Below, piece by piece: positions 1-11,288 of a stretch of DNA of 64,000 nt. The stretch comes from Lamellibrachia satsuma (taxonomy: Eukaryota; Annelida; Polychaeta; Sabellida; Siboglinidae). Every line of letters begins with the position of its first letter. Positions within the stretch are counted from its first letter, which is position 1. A model generated the notes under the pieces. The model searched no databases and was not told where the DNA came from. It saw only the letters and a program-made list of their open reading frames with translations. Where the stretch lies: contig BSQZ01000011.1 in NCBI GenBank assembly GCA_033239005.1, forward strand, positions 4,131,001 through 4,195,000. The letters are read 5' to 3'. The translations under genes and the position numbers were made by a program.

Positions 1-659
1 ACGAACACGTAGGCAAACATTTTGTGTTTATGAACTATAGATTTGATGCAGTTAACACTGTATCATTACACCAATGTAGAATTCATTGGAATTAAGCAGT
101 CAGTACAGATAGAATATAGAACCATAGTACGACCATTCATATATACCCTATTTAATATTGTGTGCCATATTTAACATTGTGATTGCAACAAAATATTAAC
201 AAATCAACAAAAGCGTATACACACACGCGTCCACCCATGCGCGTGCACAATCACGAACACGCAGAGAGACACACATAGTCCACCTGCTGTCATTTCTAAA
301 CTTCCACTTTACTTTGTCTGTGTCTCTCGGATGAGAAGCTAAAGGCCGTTGGTCCCTTCTACCTGGTGTCGATGCCAGGGACAAATTCACCCACACACAC
401 ACAACTGCCGCGGGCACCATCTGCGGACTCCAGTCACTGCTGAAGCGGCCATGACGCTGCTCTGTCAACTCTGCTAACTACATCGCAAGAGGTTACGATT
501 AAATAAGTGAGCATATCATATAAAGAGTAAGGTGATTGCACACCACAACGAAACCAACACGAGCACAGAGCACTCAAAGGAGTTTTCAATGTATCACGCT
601 AGACGACGCCACCTGATTATCACGTGTTCATCAGTTGGTTCGCTGCCGCCACAACAGAT

Positions 660-3092
660 TTAACGCAGATGTGTATATACAGGGTCCGAGGGTGAAACAG
701 GTGGACAAGCAAGAGATTGGTACGTGTCGGTCGGTTGTGCGTCGGTTTCACTTCGCTGTGGCAAATCCTCATACTTGTTTACAATGGCCTTTCTTGGTGC
801 ATCTCTTTTCCTGTTGCTCTTCCTCTTGTCAACCGACGATGCCGCGTCCTCGCTCGCACTAGCCGTGGTGCGACTTCGAGGCGATTGGTAAACGGTGTCA
901 GTCTGCGGTGCGTCGGTTAACTTTTGTCGCCAGGTGTTCATTTGCCCCTGTTCAGCCGACGGTGGCATCACCTTGCCCACATTCGCCGTGTCAATCCGCC
1001 CGTACTCGCGTTCTGTGGTGCCGCATGGTGATTTTCCTACGTTGTCTAGCGACACGTATGCCGACTCCGCTGTCTTTGGGGCTTGCGGAGTGGCGTAGAC
1101 GTGCGAGTCTCGTTGCCCGCCCACGGCGCCGAGATGTTGGTAATCATCGCTGGCCATCCTTGAGTTGTCATCTGGGTTGTCGACTCCGGTAGTGTCGGCC
1201 GGTATAACGGCGTACCCAGTATCGTCTGCGAGGTCGTCGCCTTCCTCGGATATATTGCTCAATGCCAAGATAGGCAACCCGCTGCCTTCCGTTTTCTTGA
1301 CCACTCGCCTGTGCCACATAACGACCAAGGCGACGACAACGACAACAAAGACGACGACTGCTACGATGGCGGAGGCGACGATAATCCAGTTGACATTTTT
1401 AGTTTCTGATGCCTCCTGTATTGGTGAGGGTTTTTTATTTATTGCTGATTCGTTCCGTGTTCTTTGTGTTGTCGATGTGGATGATGGTAGTATCGGCGTG
1501 GTTGAGTGAAGTAGTGACGTCGCCGTCGTTTGTATTGGGGACAATGAAGGTCCTGTTATGGTGGTTATTGTTGCAGTTTGAGTTATAATGCTGGTTTTCT
1601 TCATCGTCTTTGATTCCGGTGGTGGTTTTGTTGAATGTGTTGTTGTTGATGGTGCTGTTGTTGCTGTTGTTTTCTTTGTTGTTGTTGGCGGTGTTGTATT
1701 TGAACGTGTTGTTGTTGAGGGTGTTGTAGTTGATGTTGTTGTTGGTGGTGGTGTTGCTGTTGCTGTCGAGAGTGTTGTAGTTGATGATGTCGCTGTTGTT
1801 GTTGTTGTTGTTGTTGTTGACCGTGTTGTTGTTGAATGTGTTATTGTTGGTGTTGATGCTGTTGTTGAGAGTGCTGTTGTTTGTGGCGTTGCTGTTGACT
1901 GTGTTGTAGTTGTGATTGACTGTGTTGATGTTGATGGTGTTGTTGCGCCGCAGTCGAAACTAGATTCATCATAATCAGAAAGCGGCGCAGCGATCGGATA
2001 AATACACTCGACGTCTTCCTTGGAAGGTGTCCCTTTGATAAGTATTTGTAACCAGAGCAGATTACAACAATGTAGACTCTTGGAATTTAAATGTATTTCT
2101 GAAATACTTGCAGGAAACATCGATTGCACGATCGTTGTTAGTCTATTCCCGGTTAAGTAAATTACCTGTATCTGCGAGAGATGGGCAAAGGCGTCGGACG
2201 CGATTTGATCTATGTCGTTGTTGGATAGGTCAAGTGTGGTCAGATTCTGCTGTAGGCTCGATAAGAACCCAGACGGAATATTAGATATTCGGCAGTTGGA
2301 TATGTTTAGCGATATAACGGATGTGTCTGCGAAGATCGAATTCGGCACTGTAGCGATCTCATTGTAAGATAGATCAAGCGAATCGAGGTGGACATTAACG
2401 AACACGCCGGCTGTAAGACTGCTTATCCTGTTCCTAGACAACTGTACAATCTTCAGACCTATCATGTCTTTGAACATGTCCTCTGTTAGACTTCCAATGC
2501 GATTGTTTGCTAAATTAACACTCTGTAATCGTTGGTTGTTATGGAAACTGCCCGATTCAACGTCCTCGATAAGGTTTGAGTCTAGTCTGATGTTCGACAG
2601 TTGGTAAAACTCCTTAAAGTCGTCCTTTCGAACGCTGCTGATTCGGTTTCTGTAGAAATGAAGCACCTCAAACTCAACACTAACACCTGACCAATCCTGC
2701 ATGAAATCGAGCGTATCGAAAGCGTTCCCGTTGAGGTCCACCTCGACCACGTAATACATGTCGTCGGCCAGGCGGACCTGTGTTGTGCTACATCGTGAAA
2801 TGGTGACACTGATGACGCGATCGAACCGTCCGTTGATCGCCTGAAAGTCAAAATTCGAAATTGTGACTGCGTTCGCGCAGTCAACGACAATAGCGCACAG
2901 GCGATGGTCTTTACTTTTCGTCTGCAACTCAGAACTCAATGAAGCCCAACTACTAGGCTGTCGACAGCGAAGCAGCTTCCTGCAGGGAAATTCGTCATCT
3001 TTGAAGGTCGTCTCCAGCGTACAGGAGTCCTGCGCGGCGACAGTCGCCAGCAGAAGCCAGGACAGTGCAGCAATTAAGCGTGCCAATGTCAT
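660..3092 (-). CDS. LRR receptor A: signal peptide, LRR ectodomain, Thr-rich stalk, TM, multi-YxxL tail (810 aa)
   Basis: Type I membrane receptor, probably a cell-surface recognition molecule; ligand unknown. The start is the Met at 3092, because it opens directly onto a hydrophobic signal peptide (residues 1-20, ending ATVAA); an in-frame Met 39 codons upstream precedes a stretch that reads as 5'UTR. A cysteine cap (C24, C37, C43, C66, C72) is followed by about nine LRRs (roughly 112-340, pattern LDLSxNxI), a C-terminal cap with a CC pair and C near 379, a Thr/Ser/Pro stalk (about 381-555), a transmembrane helix (about 564-590) and a tail of about 218 residues. The tail holds YAVI, YQHL, YVSL, YGRI, YEDL, YQSL and YTHL; the last two are 11 residues apart. 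No TIR or kinase domain is present. Coding is one exon. Its closest relative is receptor B. The receptor call is secure; the signalling role is inferred from the motifs. Confidence 0.88.
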   Translation of the reverse strand: MTLARLIAALSWLLLATVAAQDSCTLETTFKDDEFPCRKLLRCRQPSSWASLSSELQTKSKDHRLCAIVVDCANAVTISNFDFQAINGRFDRVISVTISRCSTTQVRLADDMYYVVEVDLNGNAFDTLDFMQDWSGVSVEFEVLHFYRNRISSVRKDDFKEFYQLSNIRLDSNLIEDVESGSFHNNQRLQSVNLANNRIGSLTEDMFKDMIGLKIVQLSRNRISSLTAGVFVNVHLDSLDLSYNEIATVPNSIFADTSVISLNISNCRISNIPSGFLSSLQQNLTTLDLSNNDIDQIASDAFAHLSQIQVIYLTGNRLTTIVQSMFPASISEIHLNSKSLHCCNLLWLQILIKGTPSKEDVECIYPIAAPLSDYDESSFDCGATTPSTSTQSITTTTQSTATPQTTALSTTASTPTITHSTTTRSTTTTTTTTATSSTTTLSTATATPPPTTTSTTTPSTTTRSNTTPPTTTKKTTATTAPSTTTHSTKPPPESKTMKKTSIITQTATITTITGPSLSPIQTTATSLLHSTTPILPSSTSTTQRTRNESAINKKPSPIQEASETKNVNWIIVASAIVAVVVFVVVVVALVVMWHRRVVKKTEGSGLPILALSNISEEGDDLADDTGYAVIPADTTGVDNPDDNSRMASDDYQHLGAVGGQRDSHVYATPQAPKTAESAYVSLDNVGKSPCGTTEREYGRIDTANVGKVMPPSAEQGQMNTWRQKLTDAPQTDTVYQSPRSRTTASASEDAASSVDKRKSNRKRDAPRKAIVNKYEDLPQRSETDAQPTDTYQSLACPPVSPSDPVYTHLR

Positions 3093-3186
3093 CTTTATCA
3101 CATTTGCTGAAGTCAGTTGCAGCAGGAAAAGAGGCGCACACCCTCGTATCGTAATTCCAGGGTAGAACCAGCGTGCGTTGCGCAAG

Positions 3187-3200
3187 TCTGAAAAAAAAAC
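3187..3200 (-). promoter_or_regulatory. probable 3' splice acceptor of a 5'UTR intron, receptor A
   Basis: On the minus strand a T-rich tract runs straight into CAG at 3188-3190, followed by about 95 bases of leader before the start codon at 3092. Receptor B has the same arrangement at 14015-14017. A strong polypyrimidine tract plus CAG in both copies suggests that the 5'UTR is spliced while the coding exon is not. RNA evidence is lacking. Confidence 0.55.
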
Positions 3201-3961
3201 AAGACACACACATATACATGAGTGTCAAATCGTTATAGCCAGCGATTTTCTAAGGTAACCTACGGTCGCTGGTTATATTTACATGTCTATACGTAATTTT
3301 GATATATCACGCAAATACTAAAACTGTTTATTCTTCACGGTTTGTGATACACATAAAAATTAATTAGTTTTTAAGAGTTTCATCATATTTTTGTAAAGAA
3401 AAAATATGGTCGTTCGATTCAAATGAGCAAATATGTAGAGCATTCTTACGTACTTACATACACGCACGCACGCTCGCACACATGCATGCACGCACGAAAA
3501 CACACACACAAACACGCAAGCACGCACCTCAGATTCTGAAGTGAAATAATTATGCACCGCTATTAATTTAGTTTGCTTGTGTTGTCGAACTATGTACAGG
3601 TGTACGTTCGGGTCACCAGTGGAACGCCACTCTAGTGAATGCGACATAGCGTCACTCAAGCATGACTGGTCTGCTTTTGTAAAGAGAGTTAGCCGTAAAC
3701 CAGCTGGCGACGTGTAAGCGGAAGTTTTATTAATAATTCCGCATATCTCGCTGGTGACGTTAACCTGCTTGGTTCGACAAGCCAATAAGTGGTGCCACAG
3801 CTACGCCCAACAACGTAAACGTATTTAAATGTTAAACGTTTTAACGTTATGACTTGGTTTAAACAGTTTCTTTGACCGGGCCAGTAGTCCTCGTCAATGT
3901 GCAATGTGCGTGCCCAACGTGGAGGAGCTCACGACACATGATTAATAAAAACGTCGCGCTG

Positions 3962-4582
3962 CATACGTTACACCATACATGCTTAAAACATACGTTACAC
4001 CATACATGCTTAAAACATACGTTACACCATACATGCTTAAAACATACGTTACACCATACATGCTTAAAACATACGTTACACCATACATGCTTAAAACATA
4101 CGTTACACCATACATGCTTAAAACATACGTTACACTATACATGCTTAAAACATACGTTACACCATACATGCTTAAAACATACGTTACACCATACATGCTT
4201 AAAACATACGTTACACCATACATGCTTAAAACATACGTTACACCATACATGCTTAAAACATACGTTACACTATACATGCTTAAAACATACGTTACACCAT
4301 ACATGCTTAAAACGTACGTTACACCATACATGCTTAAAACATACGTTACACCATACATGCTTAAAACATACGTTACACCATACATGCTTAAAACATACGT
4401 TACACCATACATGCTTAAAACATACGTTACACCATACATGCTTAAAACATACGTTACGCCACACATGCTTAAAACGTACGTTACACCATACATGCTTAAA
4501 ACATACGTTACACCATACATGCTTAAAACATACGTTACACCATACATGCTTAAAACATACGTTACACCATACATGCTTAAAA
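3962..4582. repeat. 27-bp tandem satellite, 23 exact-length units
   Basis: Twenty-three head-to-tail units of 27 bases, each containing TACGTTACACC and ATGCTTAAAA. Only a few units carry substitutions (for example ACACTATAC for ACACCATAC). Because 27 is divisible by three, several frames stay open on both strands for over 200 codons, giving repetitive pseudo-proteins that should not be annotated as genes. The duplicated locus near 14510 holds only a single diverged unit. Confidence 0.95.
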
Positions 4583-4739
4583 CAATCAAAACTTGTGCAA
4601 TATTTCCAGACTAGGAATCCTCCCAGTAATTGCTTTGATACAATCATTTGATGTGTTGTGCCTTTCATAGGCACAATGCACAATGTCAAGGCCTAATTCT
4701 TTAGTAAATGTGTGTACACACACGGTATCGCAATTGCAC

Positions 4740-6072
4740 GGGTAGAACCAGCTAGAAAAGTTCGGTTTGCCGTTGTTGTTGCTGGTGCTGCCAGTGATAA
4801 TGCCGCTGTCGCATTAACAACAAGGCAAACCTTAGGCATAAGAGTTATACAATATCTCTCCGTACACACCTGATGTTTTCCCGAACTTGGACGTGCTCCA
4901 GTTTACACGACGAAAACGGCGATCATGCGTTGGATCTACATCAGCTGAAATGAATGCACACCTGCGACGCTACGGTGGCACAGTGGGGGCGAGCTGGACA
5001 CGCTTCGATGAACACAGTGACCAGCGGCTAGCGACGAAGAGAATCGCTCGAATCGCTGAATCGCTTAAAATCATTTCTCACCACAAATATGTGTATCTTG
5101 CGTTAATCAATGACATAGAGCAGATCTTTGTTGAGAATGCGAGTTGATTTATTGTTTGTCGAATACTAACGCACTTGAGTTGTCAAGTGATTGGAACTAG
5201 CAGTCGAAGAAACAGCGGTTACTAGACTGAACACACCATTTTGTAAAATGTTGATGCTGGGTTGAGTTGAAATTCTGGCATGTCAGGTTTGTCAGTTAAA
5301 TATCTTTCTAAGCGAGGTACAGTAACACAAATTTTCATCAAATGTTTTTTTTTACGTAATACGCATGGTAATTAACATCCTGTGTGCATAAAAAAGATGA
5401 AAGGGACCAATTTGAGATATCACCCTGCTGGTCACGGTTGGGTTTCTTGTGCTAAACTAGTCGTAGCTGTTGTCTTTGTACCGCGGGGGTATTAACACCG
5501 CCCCTACTGCTACCGTCCGTTATATGACGCAGCAGCAGAAGCAGCCGCAGCAGCAGCAACAACAGCAACAGAAGTTGCAGTTACAACAGAGACAACAATA
5601 GCAACAACCACATCAAATGCGACAGCAGCGGCAATGGTAGCAACAGAAGCAGCTGCAGCAGCCGCAGCAGCAGCAGCAGCAGCAACGACAACGTCGACAT
5701 CATTACTGTTGTTGCCATGGTCACGAGCACAGGTCAGACGGTAATAAATAATCACTCGCAATGATTGCTGTGGCTTTTGTTAAACATGTCACGATACCAG
5801 CTAGTTTACATTCAATGGCACAGTCGTACAGCTCTTTCAGCTTTTCAATAAAGGCTGTTTTATCGTTAGTAGTCTGCGTCTGAGAAATACAGCTGATAGG
5901 CAGTCGACGCGAGTTTGAATAGAATGTCATTCATCACCAAAGATTAAGTAGTTTAGGCAGTGTGTGTGTGTGTGTGTCTGTGTGTTTGTGCGTGCGTGCG
6001 TGCGCGCGCGCGTACGTGTGTGTGGGAGAGAGAGAGGGAGAAAGTGAGAGAGGGATAGAGGGAGAGAGGGAG

Positions 6073-6159
<87 letters not shown>

Positions 6160-7110
6160 TACGCGGTTGTAAATGGAAAAATTATACATGCAGGGTGGGA
6201 TGTTGATTGATAATTAGAAAGAGAAGTAGCGAGAGATGGAGATAGGGATAGAGAGCGTAAAAAGAGGGAGAGAGGGAGAGAGTAAGAGAGGAGAGAGGGA
6301 GAAATAGTTAGAGGATGAGAGTCTGAGAGGTTGAGAGGGAGAGAGGGAGAATGAAGATGGGAGAGGGGAGAGAGGGAGAGAGAGTACGCGGTTGTAAATG
6401 GGAAATGGATAGATGAAGGGTGGGATGTTGATTGATAATTAGAAAGAGGGGTAGCAGATGAGAGAAAAACATGTATTATGGCATTACTATTATTCATGGA
6501 ATCACAAAGAGGAAGTTTAACTCGTCACTTTACCCGAGCGTAGCGCACTTATGTGAACAATTAGCTTGGAGCACTTTCGTCAGATATATTTCAAAACCAG
6601 GAGAGATTCTGGTGCGTGGCCGACGCCTTGAAAAAGTTCCTGTTAACCTGGTATGTGTGTCATCAGTCTCGGCTCTGACAACTGCTGCTAGCCTATAAGA
6701 ACTAGACGTAGGCAGAACCACAGTAATGCAACCCATGACCGATATGACCCGGGGTAATTATCCACACGCTGCTGTTAGTAATATATTCACACTCTGACTG
6801 TCACTGTTAATACCGCTTTTTGTGTGCTAAATAATGGATATCCAAAATGGTATACACTGTGCCGGTCAATGCCGATCATGGGCAGTAATAACTTCGCATT
6901 GTATATCAACGTAGATTTCACCAGAATTAATATTCAAATGATATATTCATATTAATTGACAAATCATTAGATATAATGAGCATCATACTCATAATAACCT
7001 TAAATGTATCATTCCAACAATATGTGATACAGAAACACAACACATGTAACTGTAAGTTACAAATGTGTATGAAATGCAAATACATGGTTGAAATTTATCA
7101 CAGGCAAGTT
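4740..7110. repeat. dispersed element X, copy 1
   Basis: A long repeat found three times in the window (also 8192-9090 and 16364-18493). It starts with a TTGCTGTTGCTGG-like region and contains a short conserved open frame at 4887-5147 with no recognisable domain. It then has a CAG/GCA trinucleotide-rich stretch (5520-5690), a GT/GC tract (5960-6020), a purine (GA)n tract (6027-6157) and a terminal region ending near 'cactgttaatacc'. No terminal inverted repeats, transposase or reverse transcriptase are visible. The class is unknown; a non-autonomous element or a degenerate host-derived repeat are both possible. Confidence 0.6.
6027..6157. repeat. polypurine (GA)n tract
   Basis: An almost uninterrupted run of G and A on the plus strand inside element X, perfect (GA)n from about 6079 to 6156. 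Further GAGAGGG-type purine sequence continues to about 6390. Long mirror-symmetric purine tracts can form triplex DNA, a known property of such sequences and not shown here. Confidence 0.9.
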
Positions 7111-7113
7111 CAA

Positions 7114-7309
<196 letters not shown>

Positions 7310-7314
7310 CGCTA

Positions 7315-8191
7315 TGCCTGTGTGACACTGACGTCAAAGGTCAACACTTATCGTCCGGCCAATCACAGCGACGTATTCACGAAAACGTAAGCAAAAACTT
7401 GGTGTTTATTAACAATAAACCGAAAGTAATCACTGAGTCTGTCATTGTACCGGTTATTAAAGACAAGAATAGGCGTGTAAACGACAAAGGCAATTACAGG
7501 CCTATATGCCTCTCTAACATAGGTTCCAAGATTGTAGAAGCAGTATTACTTCTTCCCCGTATGGGTGTCTACTTGCAAACAACACCACATCAGTTTGGGC
7601 TAAAGTCCAAACATGGGACAGAGATATGTGTGTTCGCATTTAAGAAACTACTAAGGTTTTACACTAAGCACGGGTCGGCTATGCAAGTCGCTTTTCTAGA
7701 TGCTGCAGAAGCATTTGACCGAGTCAATCAGCAGAAGTTTATAACAAAACTAACACAACGTGATGTACCTAAATAAATTTTTAGAGTGATCTGCAATGAG
7801 ATCAATAACCACAGTGTATGTGTCCTGTGGGGATCTACTTACTCGGAATTCTTCCCTATGGGTAATGGCAAGGAGGGAAATTATCTCCATTACTGTTTAA
7901 TATTTGTATGGACGATTTGAGGGTACAACTTAACAAAGAACCTATTGGTTGTAGTCTTGGGACAACGGTGGCCAAACACCTGATTTATGAAGACGATTTA
8001 CTTTTGTTCGCCCCTTCCGGTAAGGGATTGCAAACGTTGTTTGACTGTTGTAACATATACGGTTGTGAATACTATGTTCAATTTAACGCCTCCAAATCTC
8101 TGATCAAGTACTTTGATTCTAGAAACGCAAATTGTGCTAGTGAAATGACATTAGGAAGAACAAAGTTAAACTTTGCCACTTCGTGCAAATA
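7315..8191 (+). pseudogene. LINE reverse-transcriptase fragment, copy 1 (broken)
   Basis: Translated pieces show non-LTR reverse-transcriptase signatures: GNYRPICLSNIGSKIVE near 7470-7540, FLDAAEAFDRVN (motif A) near 7695-7735, and a degenerate LIYEDDLLLFAPS (motif C, with the usual YADD altered to YEDD) near 7980-8020. A stop at about 7774 and a frame change before 7908 break the frame, so the copy is dead. It ends abruptly at FATSCKY, where element X copy 2 begins at 8192. The family is uncertain among non-LTR clades. Confidence 0.75.
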
Positions 8192-10692
<2,501 letters not shown>

Positions 10693-11288
10693 TATAATTG
10701 ATGCAGTTAACACTGTATCATTACACCAATGTATAATTCGTTGCCATTAAGAAGCCAGTACGGATAGAATGTAGAACCATAGAACCAACATTCATATATA
10801 CCATATTTAACACTGTGTGCCATATTTAACATTGTAAAAGCGTATACACACACCCACACGCGCACGCGCGTACACTTGCGTGCAGAATCCCGAACACGCA
10901 GACAGACACACATAGTCCACCTGCTGCCATGTCTAAACTTCCACTTTACTTTGCCTGTGTCTCTCGGATGAGAAGCTAAAGGCCGTTGGTCCCTTCTACC
11001 TGGTGTCGATGCCAGGGACAGATTCACCCATACAACTGTCGCGGGCATAATCTGCGGACTCCAGTCACTGCTAAAGCGCATGACGCTGCTCTGTCAACTC
11101 TGCTAACTACATCGCAAGAGGGTGCGATTAAATAAATGAGCATATCATATAAAGAGTAAGGTGATTGCACACCACAACGAAACCAACACGAGCACATAGC
11201 ACTCAAAGGAGTTTTCAATGTATCACGCTAGACGACGCCACCTGATTATCACGTGTTCATCAGTTGGTTCGCTGCCGCCACAACAGAT

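Larger units (their letters stand above)
48..4710. repeat. segmental duplication, copy 1 (contains receptor A)
   Basis: This block matches 10700-14660 in the same orientation. The match covers the 3' flank of the receptor gene, the gene itself, its 5' flank and the sequence around the 27-bp satellite. Differences are scattered substitutions, a shorter stalk in A and the satellite expansion at 3962-4582. The 3' flank (48-659) contains a CA/CG-rich stretch near 215-275 and no other gene. The left boundary may lie before the window. Confidence 0.85.

Noticed and set aside
3942..4651. Open frames of over 200 codons on both strands in the 27-bp array
   Set aside because: A unit length divisible by three and free of stops explains them; the repeat is absent from the duplicated locus.
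4887..5147. The short conserved frame of element X as a host gene
   Set aside because: It occurs in each X copy with changes in length and ends and has no known domain; treated as part of the repeat until selection is shown.
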